Shown in pieces: positions 1 to 8,673 of a stretch of DNA of 55,568 nucleotides. Both the position numbers and the translations under genes were made by a program. Every line of letters starts with the position of its first letter. Within the stretch, counting starts at the first letter, position 1. Under the pieces are notes generated by a model that was given only the letters and a program-made list of their open reading frames with translations, searched no databases and was not told the DNA's origin. Origin of the DNA: Phycisphaerae bacterium (lineage in GTDB: Bacteria > Planctomycetota > Phycisphaerae > UBA1845 > PWPN01); the NCBI GenBank assembly GCA_018003015.1, contig JAGNEZ010000042.1, forward strand, positions 1-55,568. The letters run 5' to 3'.

Positions 1-2
1 GT

Positions 3-983
3 GGAATTCCAACCCGTCCACTGGGCAACGGCCGGATTCGTGTCAATCATGATCCAGAACCAGCCGGTCCCGTCATCGAGTCCGCTGGGGCTGTTCGCCG
101 CCGCCTCCAGGCGAAAGTAGTAGTAAGTATCGTCGTGGGCGATGGTAATCTGCTTGAAATCGCGATCGCCGTCGCCCGTCGGATCGTCCGGGTAGGGCGC
201 GACGCTCGCCCATTCCGACAGATCGCCGTTGATGGTGATGGCGCCGGAGGCCACCGGGTTGGAGAACGACTCCACCATCCCGGTCGGCCGGCTTTCCGGC
301 GGTATTGCCCCGGTGGTCGAGTAGTGGAAGTAGTCCGTACCGCCCGCATAGCCCCCGTCGGGGTAAATGTCCGTGAACGTGCCGCCCGTGTAGCCGTAGC
401 ACACGAAGCGAAACTCCGTCGCAGGCGGCGCGGCGGCGTTGGTGTAGTCGGTAGTCAGCGCGGAGCGCAGAACACGGGCCTCGAAGACCGACGGCGACTG
501 CACCGAGGTGGCGACGAACGCGAAGCCGCCCAGGCCGGAGGTGCAGGTGGATGCCCCCGGCGGCCACCGATTGACGCTCACGGCGCTGTTTGAAGTGAAC
601 TCGCCGCCGACCGAAAGACTCAGGCTCCCAAGGAGGTTCCTGCCGGTGGCGATGTTCTCGTCGGTGTCCAGGATGACGCGATAGCCGGCGTCAGTCAGCG
701 GCAGGCTGCCCGCCGCCCGCTCGAACCGGAAGAAGAGGTGAGTGTCGTCGTGAGCCATCCAGGCCTGGACCCAGTCATTGGAGCCGGCGACGGCGTCGCC
801 CGCCGGATCGGGAGAAAACGGCACGACCTCCGCCCAGTCGGTGAACGCCCCGTCAATGACGATCGAATCATCGGGAACCGGGTTCGACCGCTGTTCGAGT
901 TCCCCGGCGTACGACCACAGTGCCGGGCAGGCCGCGGCCAGTGTGACGACAGCCAAAGCCACCCAAGAGTTCTTTCCAGACAT
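3..983 (-). CDS. Secreted protein with two CBM9/DOMON-like repeats (C-terminus beyond window)
   Basis: The frame is open from an ATG at 983 to the window edge, about 327 codons without a stop, so the C-terminus is missing. An AGGAGG Shine-Dalgarno lies 7 bases upstream of the ATG. The first ~26 residues form a signal peptide (hydrophobic stretch VALAVVTLAAACPALWSYAG). Two similar blocks follow, one starting IVIDGAFTDWAEVVPF and a second starting ITINGDLSEWASVAPY. Each contains a D-P-x-GD segment and an AHDDTHLFFRF or AHDDTYYYFRL strand. This resembles family-9 carbohydrate-binding or DOMON-like beta-sandwich modules of extracellular proteins. The role is probably sugar or surface binding, by inference only. 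It lies downstream of, and on the same strand as, the LacI-type regulator gene. Confidence 0.8.
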   Translation of the reverse strand, partial: MSGKNSWVALAVVTLAAACPALWSYAGELEQRSNPVPDDSIVIDGAFTDWAEVVPFSPDPAGDAVAGSNDWVQAWMAHDDTHLFFRFERAAGSLPLTDAGYRVILDTDENIATGRNLLGSLSLSVGGEFTSNSAVSVNRWPPGASTCTSGLGGFAFVATSVQSPSVFEARVLRSALTTDYTNAAAPPATEFRFVCYGYTGGTFTDIYPDGGYAGGTDYFHYSTTGAIPPESRPTGMVESFSNPVASGAITINGDLSEWASVAPYPDDPTGDGDRDFKQITIAHDDTYYYFRLEAAANSPSGLDDGTGWFWIMIDTNPAVAQWTGWNS

Positions 984-1034
984 GTTCAATCCTCCTCAAT
1001 GGCCAGTGATGACGGACAGACGCTATCCGCTACG

Positions 1035-2117
1035 CTAACTCGAAGCCCGAATCACCAGCTGGGGCGGGATCACGACCGCCCGGCGATTTGCGGGCACGGT
1101 ACCCTTATCCAGCATTTCAAACAGCAGTGAGGTCATTGCTCGAGCCAGTTCCTCCACGCGAAGGTCAATTGTCGTCAGGGGCGGATCCACCAGCGTGCTG
1201 ATGTCCAGATTGTCACAACCCACGACGGCGACGTCCTCGGGCACGCGCCGGCCGCGATGGCGCAGGGCGGCCATGATACGAGCAGCGTAGGCGTCGTTGA
1301 CGGCTACAATTCCGTCCACTTTCTGGTCGAGGACAAGGTGGTCCACGGCCGCCTGGGCCAGGTCGGGGGTAAACGGATCCATCCATCCGGCAGCGGTTCG
1401 CTCGCCGAGCACCCACACCAGCCGCTCATCGTAGTCAAGTCCTCCCGCAGCCAGCGACTCCCGGTAGGATTCGTGCCGCTGGACGGCGTAGGGAAACACC
1501 AGGTTGCTCATGACCAGGCCGATGCGCCGGCGGCCCCTTTCAAGCAGGTGCCTGACGCCCGCTCGACCCACTTCTCGGAAATCCGCCTCCACATAACAGG
1601 CCCGTTCTGCCTGGGTTCGCTTGAGCACTCCGGGTTTCTCGTAATACACGACGTTCCCGAACCGGGCCAGGGCGGGCTGGACGAATGCGGCGTAGTCCGG
1701 GTGGTTGTGGAAGATGCTGATCACGCCGTCCACGCCGCGGGCCCGAAAATCGTCAAGGTAGTCGCGAACGCGCTCGCGCGATCCAATGGCGTGACCGACA
1801 ATGAAGCGGATCCCGCGGTCGGCCGCCCGTCGTTCCATCCACTGAATGATGCGAACGTCAACCACCGCCTCGGTATTGATGAGCACGCCCACGGCGTTGC
1901 TTCGTTTGCCGGCCAGCTGCCGGGCGATGGGGTTTGGGCGGTAGTTCATCCTGCGGGCGGTCGCCAGCACGCGCCGCGCGGTCCGGTCCGAAATGCGATG
2001 AGCCTGCCCCCGGCCGTTGAGCACCAGCGAAACGGTGGTCGGGGAGAGCTTCAGCTTGCTGGCAATCTGCTCAGAAGTGACGGACTTGGAATCAGGGTTC
2101 CGCACGCCAGGACTCAC
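1035..2117 (-). CDS. LacI-family transcriptional regulator
   Basis: The 360-residue protein has the LacI layout. An N-terminal helix-turn-helix (TSEQIASKLKLSPTTVSLVLNG) and hinge (ARRMNYRPNPIARQLAG) are followed by a periplasmic-binding-protein-like effector domain starting at NAVGVLINTEAVVD. That domain includes the GVDGVISI and DGIVAVNDAYAARIMAALRHRG segments and the C-terminal TIDLRVEELARAMTSLLFEML typical of sugar-responsive members. The start is uncertain: GTG at 2117 is the longest choice and has no good Shine-Dalgarno, and a GTG 12 bases further in is also possible. Operator-like palindromes lie 41-95 bp upstream. The neighbouring sugar-related genes suggest that it controls carbohydrate uptake or breakdown; the ligand cannot be read from sequence. 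Confidence 0.93.
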   Translation of the reverse strand: MSPGVRNPDSKSVTSEQIASKLKLSPTTVSLVLNGRGQAHRISDRTARRVLATARRMNYRPNPIARQLAGKRSNAVGVLINTEAVVDVRIIQWMERRAADRGIRFIVGHAIGSRERVRDYLDDFRARGVDGVISIFHNHPDYAAFVQPALARFGNVVYYEKPGVLKRTQAERACYVEADFREVGRAGVRHLLERGRRRIGLVMSNLVFPYAVQRHESYRESLAAGGLDYDERLVWVLGERTAAGWMDPFTPDLAQAAVDHLVLDQKVDGIVAVNDAYAARIMAALRHRGRRVPEDVAVVGCDNLDISTLVDPPLTTIDLRVEELARAMTSLLFEMLDKGTVPANRRAVVIPPQLVIRASS

Positions 2118-2157
2118 TTCCCGTCATCGGTTAGCCTTGAAGATGAGCACGGCATTC

Positions 2158-2175
2158 TGCTAAACCGCTTTTGCA
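2158..2175. promoter_or_regulatory. LacI-type operator candidate
   Basis: TGCTAAACCGCTTTTGCA is an 18-bp imperfect palindrome, with 7 of 9 pairs symmetric, centred on CG and with the AANCGNTT core usual for LacI-family operators. It lies 41-58 bp in front of the LacI-family gene, so autoregulation is plausible. It was identified by eye and has not been tested. Confidence 0.5.
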
Positions 2176-2196
2176 TTAAGATATCAGGCGATTGCG

Positions 2197-2212
2197 AACC
2201 TGTCAACAGGTT
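2197..2212. promoter_or_regulatory. Perfect 16-bp palindrome upstream of lacI-like gene
   Basis: AACCTGTCAACAGGTT has two perfect 7-bp arms around CA. It may be a second binding site, for the LacI protein or another factor, about 80 bp upstream of the regulator start. It lacks the CG centre of the site at 2158. Confidence 0.35.
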
Positions 2213-2616
2213 TTTGCCGTGATCTTGGCGGCGCCTGCCGGCCGGTCCGTGCCGCACGCTAAGTGGCGGAGTATCCATCGCTTATGCCATCGGGGATACG
2301 CCGGGGCCATCCACGCGGGTGACTGAATCGACGAGCCGCGTATTCGACGTGGGGTCTCTCCAGGCATGGCGACGGCGAGGCCGGGCCGGGCATCAAGGCG
2401 AGTCGTTGGGGAACTAGCTGCGAGCCGGTGCAGCATAGAGGGAAGAGGCGGTAGCCATACGAAAGCCAGGGCGTGGATTCAGGCGTCGGGGAGCTTCTCG
2501 TGACGCGTCAGGATGTGGCTGGCCGCCGTCATCCGGCAGTCCACCGGCGGAGTGGCAGTCCAGGCAGCCACTCTCTAAAATGGAGTTCAGCAGGTCTCAT
2601 CTGGCAGGGTACCATC
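2213..2616. other. Intergenic stretch, no gene seen
   Basis: About 400 bp separate the divergent LacI-family and pcm-like genes. Short open frames occur on both strands, but none has a ribosome-binding site or a recognisable product. Promoters for both neighbours presumably lie here. Confidence 0.5.
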
Positions 2617-3516
2617 ATGTGCAAGCCCTTCCCCGGAAGCCGCATCGTCCCGAGAAGCCGATTGGATCACGCGAGGTCGCGACGCACATGGGCTGCATGT
2701 GGGTTGTTGATCGTACTGACTACCGCCTGCCGGGAGCAGTCCGATCCGTCTCGATCCCGTTCAAGAGCCTCAACATCCACGGCGGCCGGTTCTGCTCACG
2801 ACACGGCTCCGGCCTTCGATCATGGGGCCACGGCTCGAAAGCCGCCGCCGGGATCGGCCGAGCGGGTCCGCGAGCGGGCCGAGATGGTGGAAACGCAGTT
2901 GCGGCAGCCCGTTGACGGTCGAGAAGCCATTCGCGATGAGCGAGTGTTGGAGGCGATGGCGATCGTCCCTCGCCATCTGTTTATCCCCGAACGGATGCGT
3001 CGGTCCGCCTATCATGATGGGCCCTTGCCCATCGGCCATGACCAGACCATCTCGCAACCTTATATCGTTGCCTTGATGACGGAAGCCATCGGGTTGCGCT
3101 CAGGCGAACGTGTTCTGGAAGTCGGCACGGGTTCGGGCTATCAGGCGGCCGTCTTGGCTCACCTCACATCGGAGGTCTACACGATCGAGATTGTTGAGCC
3201 TTTGGCCGAGAGAGCTCGGCGAACACTGCTCGAACAGGGCTACGAAGAAGTCAAATGCCGCGCGGGGGACGGGTACAAGGGCTGGCTCGAAGCGGCACCG
3301 TTTGACGCGATTACGATCACCTGTGCCGCGCCGGAGGTGCCCGCTCCGCTCTGGCAACAGCTCAAGACGGGAGGTCGTCTGGTGATGCCCTTGGGCGAAG
3401 CCGGCCATGTCCAGCAACTGATCCTTCTGACCAAGCGGGCCGATGGCGGCCGTCACGAGCAGCGGATCATCCCGGTTTCGTTCGTACCCATGACCCGTGA
3501 GCGGGGGGCACGCTGA
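2617..3516 (+). CDS. pcm: Protein-L-isoaspartate O-methyltransferase-like protein, exported
   Basis: This is a SAM-dependent PCMT-family methyltransferase, which in the known family repairs isoaspartyl residues in damaged proteins. The core contains VPRHLFIPERMRRSAYHDGP, GHDQTISQPYIVALM, the SAM-binding loop VLEVGTGSGYQAAVLAHL and ITCAAPEVPAPLWQQLK. The chosen ATG gives 299 residues. The frame stays open upstream to about 2473, but the first residues after 2617 look like an export signal: basic residues, then WAACGLLIVLTTAC with a cysteine at residue 38. The lipobox is imperfect (T-T-A-C). The core is therefore preceded by a secretion signal and a Ser/Thr-rich linker, giving an exported Pcm, whereas the usual enzyme is cytosolic. 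A GC-rich hairpin without a T-tract (3501-3524) spans the stop codon. Confidence 0.85.
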   Translation: MCKPFPGSRIVPRSRLDHARSRRTWAACGLLIVLTTACREQSDPSRSRSRASTSTAAGSAHDTAPAFDHGATARKPPPGSAERVRERAEMVETQLRQPVDGREAIRDERVLEAMAIVPRHLFIPERMRRSAYHDGPLPIGHDQTISQPYIVALMTEAIGLRSGERVLEVGTGSGYQAAVLAHLTSEVYTIEIVEPLAERARRTLLEQGYEEVKCRAGDGYKGWLEAAPFDAITITCAAPEVPAPLWQQLKTGGRLVMPLGEAGHVQQLILLTKRADGGRHEQRIIPVSFVPMTRERGAR

Positions 3517-3955
3517 TCCCCCGCGGTCTCCCGGTGGTGCTCTGGACCTGGTGTACTTGGGGCTGGGGGCGAGGTGGTCGAGCGGCGACCGGGCTTGTTT
3601 TCGGGTCAGCGGGGCGGACCGGTGCTTGGGTTACAGGGACGTTTACCCTGCTACGTGCCGGTCTCGAGTCAGTTCGACCTTCGCTCTCCTGGAAACAACG
3701 AGGCATCCGGTCTGTGACGTGGCCGCGGCAGCCAATTGCGGCGGGCCGTGTTTCAGCCCGCGGCGTCGGGTTGGCGGTCTGCGCAGCATGGTGCCGAGGT
3801 GCATTGGATTGACGATGTCGGTAGGCTGGTGACCTGGGATGGGGGGAGGTCCGTCTGCCGCGGGATGTGCCACCTCGGGTGGCGACTCTGGCTTTGAAGG
3901 ACGGTGGGCGAGGAGACGCCTCGCGTGAGGTGACCGCCGGATCACACCGTCGCTC
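3517..3955. other. Intergenic stretch, no gene seen
   Basis: About 440 bp lie between the pcm-like and GH5-like genes. Overlapping open frames occur on both strands, but they are arginine- and glycine-rich in the manner of non-coding high-GC DNA, and none has a supported start. Confidence 0.45.
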
Positions 3956-3973
3956 GTGGGCACGCCACAGGTC

Positions 3974-5197
3974 ATGGCAGCATCGAGCAGCAACTCAGCG
4001 AAGGTGTTGGCCGAGAACCGCGGCTTCGTGCGGCGTGACGGCCTGCATTTCCTGCTCAACGGGCAGCGGATTCATGTCGCCGGTGCCAACAGCTACTACC
4101 AGATGATCCATCGCCGGACCGGTCATGCTGGGGCGGACGAGATACTCGATGAGATGCAGGCTCGCTCGATGACCGTGCTGCGGACCTGGGCGTTCCAGGA
4201 CGAGGTTGAGCAGGGTGGGTGCCTGCAGTGTGCGCCCCATCGGCGGCTTGGTCGTAGGGAGCGCCCGATCGACTTCATTGACTCGGCCACGCTGATGGCT
4301 CTGGATCAGACCCTGGCGGCCGCCGATGCCCGCGGCATCCGGGTGGTGCTCACGCTGGTCAACAACTGGGATGACTACGGCGGTATGAACCGCTACACAG
4401 TCTGGCGGTACGGCTCGGTTCGCCACGACGCGTTCTACACGGATTCGACCATCCGCGGCTGGTTCAAGGACTTCATCGCCCTCCTTGTTCATCGTGTGAA
4501 CACGGTCAACGGCCGGATGTACCGCGACGAACCGACGATCTTCGCATGGCAATTGGCGAACGAGGCCCGTTCGAGTTGGAACCTGGCCGGAGCCCTCAAC
4601 GACTGGATCGGCGAGATGAGCGCGTACATCAAGAGCGTCGATCCGAACCACATGGTGAGTACTGGCATCGAGGGCTTCTACAACACAGGCCATGCCGAAT
4701 GCAATACGGACCTTTGGATGTGCGCTTGCGGACAGGACTTCATCGACAACCATCTGCATCCCTCTGTGGACTATGCCAGCTGTCACATCTGGCCCCTGAA
4801 CTGGGGCTGGGATCCGATCGGCCACACGACATGGGCGATGGCCAAGGCCCGGCAGTTTCTCCAGCAGCGCATCGACCATGCCCACGATGTGCTGGGCAAG
4901 CCGCTGATGGTTGACGAGTATGGCGTTCCGCGCGACAACCACGGCACAGGCCCCTCCGGAGGGCCGACCACCGTTCGCGAACGGTTTTTCCAGGATCTCT
5001 ACTACGCTTCGTGTGAAGCGTCGGCGAGCAGCGGCGGACCATTGGCGGGCACCGCCCTGTGGATGATCCTCGATGACGCTACGGCTTCATGGGATGACGG
5101 CAACGGCGTGTTCCTGCCGCAGGATGTCGCTCTGGACGCCATCATCAGCGCTCATGCCCGACGCCTATCCGGGGTGGTGGACCTGGAGTGCGTTTGA
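3974..5197 (+). CDS. Glycoside hydrolase family 5-like (mannanase-type)
   Basis: The protein is a clan GH-A (beta/alpha)8 glycosidase most like GH5 endo-beta-mannanases. The N-terminus reads FLLNGQRIHVAGANSYYQM. A strand-4 motif FAWQLANEAR gives the acid/base Glu, and a strand-7 motif GKPLMVDEYG gives the nucleophile Glu; with the ATG at 3974 these are about residues 197 and 315. TVLRTWAFQDE and VVLTLVNNWDDYGGM also fit the fold. A GTG at 3956 would add six residues; neither start has a strong ribosome-binding site. No signal peptide is visible, so either the enzyme is cytoplasmic or the true N-terminus is unclear. The frame ends 102 bp before the aldolase gene. It probably cleaves a beta-mannoside or related oligosaccharide, by inference. 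Confidence 0.85.
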   Translation: MAASSSNSAKVLAENRGFVRRDGLHFLLNGQRIHVAGANSYYQMIHRRTGHAGADEILDEMQARSMTVLRTWAFQDEVEQGGCLQCAPHRRLGRRERPIDFIDSATLMALDQTLAAADARGIRVVLTLVNNWDDYGGMNRYTVWRYGSVRHDAFYTDSTIRGWFKDFIALLVHRVNTVNGRMYRDEPTIFAWQLANEARSSWNLAGALNDWIGEMSAYIKSVDPNHMVSTGIEGFYNTGHAECNTDLWMCACGQDFIDNHLHPSVDYASCHIWPLNWGWDPIGHTTWAMAKARQFLQQRIDHAHDVLGKPLMVDEYGVPRDNHGTGPSGGPTTVRERFFQDLYYASCEASASSGGPLAGTALWMILDDATASWDDGNGVFLPQDVALDAIISAHARRLSGVVDLECV

Positions 5198-5299
5198 ACA
5201 CTCTCGTGAGAGGGCTCTGCGGAACATCCATTTGGCCGAGGCCGGCCGGGTCGGCGAGATGGATCTGCTCAACCCGGCGGTGATCCGAGGGAGGTGATC

Positions 5300-6061
5300 G
5301 TGAAGAACAAGCTGCGTCAGGCGTTGCTCGAGCGCAAGCTGTGTCTTGGAGCATGGATGCAGATTGGCCATCCAGCCTGTGCCGAGGTCTTTGCCCGGGC
5401 CGGATTTGACTGGGTCTGCGTTGACCTGGAGCACGGTGCGATCGATTTGGAGACGACGGCGGACATCTTCCGTACTCTTGATGGTTTCGACTGTGTGCCG
5501 GTGGCGAGGTTGCCGCTCAATGATCCGGTGTGGATCCATCGCACGCTGGATGCCGGAGCCCGCGGGATCATCATCCCGATGGTCAAGACCGCCGGGGAAG
5601 CCGAGGCCGCCATTCGCGAGAGCAAGTACCCGCCCCGCGGGGCCCGCGGTTACGGATACAGCCGGGCCAACATGCATGGAATGGAATTTGTTGAGTACAT
5701 CGCCTCGGCCAACGATGAGATCGCCATGGTGATGCAGATCGAGCACAGGGACGCGATTGCGAACATCGATGCGATCCTCGGAGTGCCCGGCGTTGACGGG
5801 GTATTCATCGGGCCGCTCGATTTAAGCGGTTCGATGGGGATCACCGGCCAGGTCGATCATCCGCAGATGGTCGCCGCGCTGGACACTTACCGTGCCGCCT
5901 GCAGGAGTCACCGGATGGCTGCCGGCATGCATATTGTCCGGCCGAACGAGCAGAACGTCCGCAAGGCGATTGATGAGGGTTACACGCTGATCGCCCTCGG
6001 CTTGGATAACGTGTTTCTCGATGAAGGCGCGAGGGCAAGCCTGGCGGCTGCGGGAAGGTGA
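5300..6061 (+). CDS. HpcH/HpaI-family class II aldolase
   Basis: The 253-residue protein matches metal-dependent aldolases that cleave 2-keto-3-deoxy sugar acids or 4-hydroxy-2-oxo acids to pyruvate and an aldehyde. Diagnostic parts are the catalytic His in CVDLEHGAID (about residue 45), ARLPLNDPVWIHRTLDAGARG, the metal-binding Glu in VMQIEHRDAI and the metal-binding Asp in GVFIGPLDLSGSMG. GTG at 5300 is preferred because GGGAGG sits just upstream; a GTG at 5294 overlaps that site. The stop codon overlaps the GTG of the next gene (GTGA), implying translational coupling. Its neighbours suggest a role in sugar-acid breakdown. The exact substrate, for example 2-keto-3-deoxy-rhamnonate, cannot be set from sequence. 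Confidence 0.9.
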   Translation: MKNKLRQALLERKLCLGAWMQIGHPACAEVFARAGFDWVCVDLEHGAIDLETTADIFRTLDGFDCVPVARLPLNDPVWIHRTLDAGARGIIIPMVKTAGEAEAAIRESKYPPRGARGYGYSRANMHGMEFVEYIASANDEIAMVMQIEHRDAIANIDAILGVPGVDGVFIGPLDLSGSMGITGQVDHPQMVAALDTYRAACRSHRMAAGMHIVRPNEQNVRKAIDEGYTLIALGLDNVFLDEGARASLAAAGR

Positions 6062-7179
6062 ACACGATGCCTGCCGAGTGTTCGCTGGCGAGGGACGAGG
6101 TGCCGCGTGGGGCGCCGGTTCTGCCGATCGAGGATCGTGTTGATCGGTTTCGCCGGTTCTACGCCCGGGCGAACGACCGGCCGTTGTTCGGTTTCTTCGT
6201 TGGCAGCGAGTATCCCCTCCTTCGTTACTCGGCGGCGCGGTTCCTGCCCGGCGGCCGGCCGCTGACGCCGGAGGACGTCGACGTCGGGCCGTATCTCCAT
6301 GACTGCGAGCGGCTATATGCCGAACATGAGGCTTGCGGGGGCGACTTCATCTGGAGTGCCACTGCTTATTGGGGCATCCCGTGGCTGGAGGCCGCCATGG
6401 GCTGCCCGATTATCGCCGATCACAGCACGGGTTCGATCCGGTCCGAGCCGCCGGCGGGCTTCAACGGGCCGGACAGCGTCCCCCGGTTCGATGCCTCCGC
6501 TCCCTGGATGCGCAAGGTTGTGGAGTTCATCGATCGCTTGGCCGCGCGGAGCGCCGGGCGATGGCCGATTGGTACCACGCGGATGAGAGGCATTGCCGAT
6601 CTGCTCTCGGCCCTCTACGGCGGGGCTGCTTTCATTTACGCCATGATGGATCGTCCGGATGAGATCATCGAGATCGGCCGCCGGCTGACCGATTTCTGGA
6701 TTGCCTGTGGCCGAATGCAACTCGAGCATGTGCCGCCGTTTCATGGTGGTGTCGGGTCCTTTTATTACCACATGTGGGCTCCTGAAGGTACCATATGGCA
6801 CCAGGAGGACTCGGCCGCCCTGCTGTCCCCTGGTTTGTACGGCCGATTTATCCGCCAGCACGATCAGCGGATCGCCGAGTCCTTCACCGGCTGTATCATG
6901 CACCAGCACCCGACCGCGTTCGTGCCGACGGATTCCTACCTCGACATGCCCTTCACGGCCCTGGAATTGCACGTGGACGAGGGCGGGCCGGATGTCGCGG
7001 CACTGGAGCCGGTGCACCGCAGAATCCTCGCTCGCAAGCCGCTCTTGATCTGGGGGCACCTCAGCGACAACGAGCTGGACCGGATCTTCACCCGGCTGCC
7101 GAAGGAGGGACTGGCGGTGATGACTTGTGTGGATGGACCGGAGGAGGCTGGACGGTTGTGGCGGCGGTATGTCGGGTGA
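6058..7179 (+). CDS. Uroporphyrinogen decarboxylase-fold protein, not HemE
   Basis: The 373-residue protein resembles divergent UROD-fold (PF01208-like) proteins, a group that also contains corrinoid:CoM methyltransferases. Supporting segments include PIGTTRMRGIADLLSALYGG, DRPDEIIEIGRRLTDFWIAC and the terminal RKPLLIWGHLSDNELDRIF plus GLAVMTCVDGPEEAGRL. The N-terminal arginine-rich substrate motif of true HemE is absent, so heme synthesis is unlikely. The GTG start overlaps the aldolase stop by four bases; an ATG at 6067 is the alternative. UROD-like genes of this kind sit beside sugar-catabolic genes in several planctomycetes as I recall it (not checked), but their reaction is unknown. Confidence 0.75.
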   Translation: MNTMPAECSLARDEVPRGAPVLPIEDRVDRFRRFYARANDRPLFGFFVGSEYPLLRYSAARFLPGGRPLTPEDVDVGPYLHDCERLYAEHEACGGDFIWSATAYWGIPWLEAAMGCPIIADHSTGSIRSEPPAGFNGPDSVPRFDASAPWMRKVVEFIDRLAARSAGRWPIGTTRMRGIADLLSALYGGAAFIYAMMDRPDEIIEIGRRLTDFWIACGRMQLEHVPPFHGGVGSFYYHMWAPEGTIWHQEDSAALLSPGLYGRFIRQHDQRIAESFTGCIMHQHPTAFVPTDSYLDMPFTALELHVDEGGPDVAALEPVHRRILARKPLLIWGHLSDNELDRIFTRLPKEGLAVMTCVDGPEEAGRLWRRYVG

Positions 7180-7198
7180 GGGCGGAGGCCTCGCCCTC
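7178..7198 (+). other. GC-rich hairpin without T-tract
   Basis: GAGGGCG and CGCCCTC form a perfect 7-bp stem around a 7-base loop, overlapping the stop of the UROD-like gene. There is no T-run, so it is more likely an RNA stability element or chance than an intrinsic terminator. Confidence 0.35.
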
Positions 7199-7263
7199 TA
7201 GGAACTCTGGGCGCGGCCCCGAGATGGAGCTGGCGCGTTGAGGCCTCTCGCAGGAGACTCGCG

Positions 7264-8673
7264 ATGGATGATCGATCGGACCAGGGGATGGACGGATTGC
7301 CCAGGCTGGCGTGGTATCAGGGGGTCACTCCGTATCAGTGGTGGGTCTTTGTGGTTGGAGCGATGGCCTGGTTGTTCGACTGCATGGACCAGCGGCTGTT
7401 TACCATGGTTCGATCGCCCGCGTTGTCGCAACTGCTCAACTTGCCGGAGAAGAATGCCCTGGTGGTCGACTACGGCACCTATGCCACCGCGGCCACCATG
7501 ATCGGCTGGGCGGTCGGCGGTTTGTTCTTCGGCGTGGTAGGCGACCGCTGGGGGCGCGTCAGAACGTTGTCGGCGTCGATCCTGGTCTATTCCCTGTTCA
7601 CCGGTCTTTGCGGCCTTGCGACGACGGGGTGGGATTTCTGTCTCTACCGATTCCTGATGGGCAGCGGCATTGGTGGAGCGTTTGCGGCCGCCGCCACGCT
7701 GATTGCTGAAACCATGCCTGATCACTCCCGCTCCACCTGCCTGGGGCTGTTCTCGGCGCTGTCGGTGCTGGGGAACATGATCGGCCTGGCGATCGGCTCG
7801 CGGGTCTTCGATCCAGGCAGACTGTATCTGGCCGGACTGTCCGGCAGCGGGGGCATACCTGGCTGGAGACTGGCGTTCTTCGTCGGGGCGCTGCCGGCCC
7901 TGCTGGTGGTCTTGGTTCTGCAGACGCTTAAGGAATCCGAGAGGTGGCAAAAAGCCCGACGGACGGCCGCAGAGAACCTGGAACGTCAGCTTGGTGACCT
8001 GGGCAGCCTGTTCCGCGATCGCCGGTGGCGGACGAACACGATTGTCGCGGTGAGCATGGCCACGGCGGGTATCGTGGGTGTCTGGGGCGTCGCGTTCTGG
8101 TCGCCTGAACTGATCACGTATGCCCTGATGCCCGCGGGAGGCATCGAGAATCTGCCCGCCGCCGAGCGGGCGGCCATGACGGCGAGAATCGGCCAGACCA
8201 GGTTCCTGGGCAACCTGTTCCAGGATATCGGTGGCTTTCTGGGTATTCTGAGCTTTGCCCCGGTCGCCAATCGCATCGGCCGGCGGAAGACCTTTGGGGG
8301 GGCGTTCATCATCTCATTTGTTCTGATCACCTACGTCTTTCTGACCCTCGACTCGGGCTTGAAGGCTTACATCGTGCTACCGATCATGGGCTTCTTTAGC
8401 CTGAGCATCATGGGCGGCTTCGTGGTCTACTTTCCTGAGATCTTTCCCACGCGCCTGCGCTCGACGGGTACCGCCTTCGGGTACAACGTTGCCCGCCTGT
8501 CGGCGGCGATCGTGATGCTATCGAGCAACCAGATTCGCGAATGGCTGGCCGCGCTGCAGTTCGAGCATCCCTTCCGCGTTGGTGCCGTGGTTGTGAGCAC
8601 CGTTTACTTCGCTGGACTGGTGGTGCTGATCTGGGCTCCCGAGACCAAGGGCCAACGCCTGCCGGAGGAGTAG
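7264..8673 (+). CDS. MFS transporter (sugar or organic acid)
   Basis: The 469-residue protein has about 12 hydrophobic segments and MFS signatures. Following TM2 is the loop GDRWGRVRTL, the TM4 region contains LYRFLMGSGIGGAFAAAATLIAE, and the second half has the matching loop ANRIGRRKTFG and YFPEIFPTRLRSTGTAFGYN near TM10. It resembles the sugar-porter or aromatic-acid:H+ symporter groups. A GGAG precedes the ATG by about eight bases. A roughly 60-residue soluble insert (PAGGIENLPAAERAAM) between TM7 and TM8 is long for the family. It follows the aldolase and UROD-like genes by 84 bp on the same strand and is probably the importer for the compound that they process. Confidence 0.92.
   Translation: MDDRSDQGMDGLPRLAWYQGVTPYQWWVFVVGAMAWLFDCMDQRLFTMVRSPALSQLLNLPEKNALVVDYGTYATAATMIGWAVGGLFFGVVGDRWGRVRTLSASILVYSLFTGLCGLATTGWDFCLYRFLMGSGIGGAFAAAATLIAETMPDHSRSTCLGLFSALSVLGNMIGLAIGSRVFDPGRLYLAGLSGSGGIPGWRLAFFVGALPALLVVLVLQTLKESERWQKARRTAAENLERQLGDLGSLFRDRRWRTNTIVAVSMATAGIVGVWGVAFWSPELITYALMPAGGIENLPAAERAAMTARIGQTRFLGNLFQDIGGFLGILSFAPVANRIGRRKTFGGAFIISFVLITYVFLTLDSGLKAYIVLPIMGFFSLSIMGGFVVYFPEIFPTRLRSTGTAFGYNVARLSAAIVMLSSNQIREWLAALQFEHPFRVGAVVVSTVYFAGLVVLIWAPETKGQRLPEE

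Noticed and set aside
5073-5297. Short plus-strand frame overlapping the 3' end of the GH5 gene, ending at the aldolase ribosome-binding site
   Set aside because: It reads YPGWWTWSAFEHSRERALRN but has no ribosome-binding site and no family match. A frameshift at the GH5 end was considered but cannot be shown.
6058-7179. hemE (heme biosynthesis)
   Set aside because: The N-terminal arginine motif and other HemE signatures are missing, and no other heme gene is nearby.
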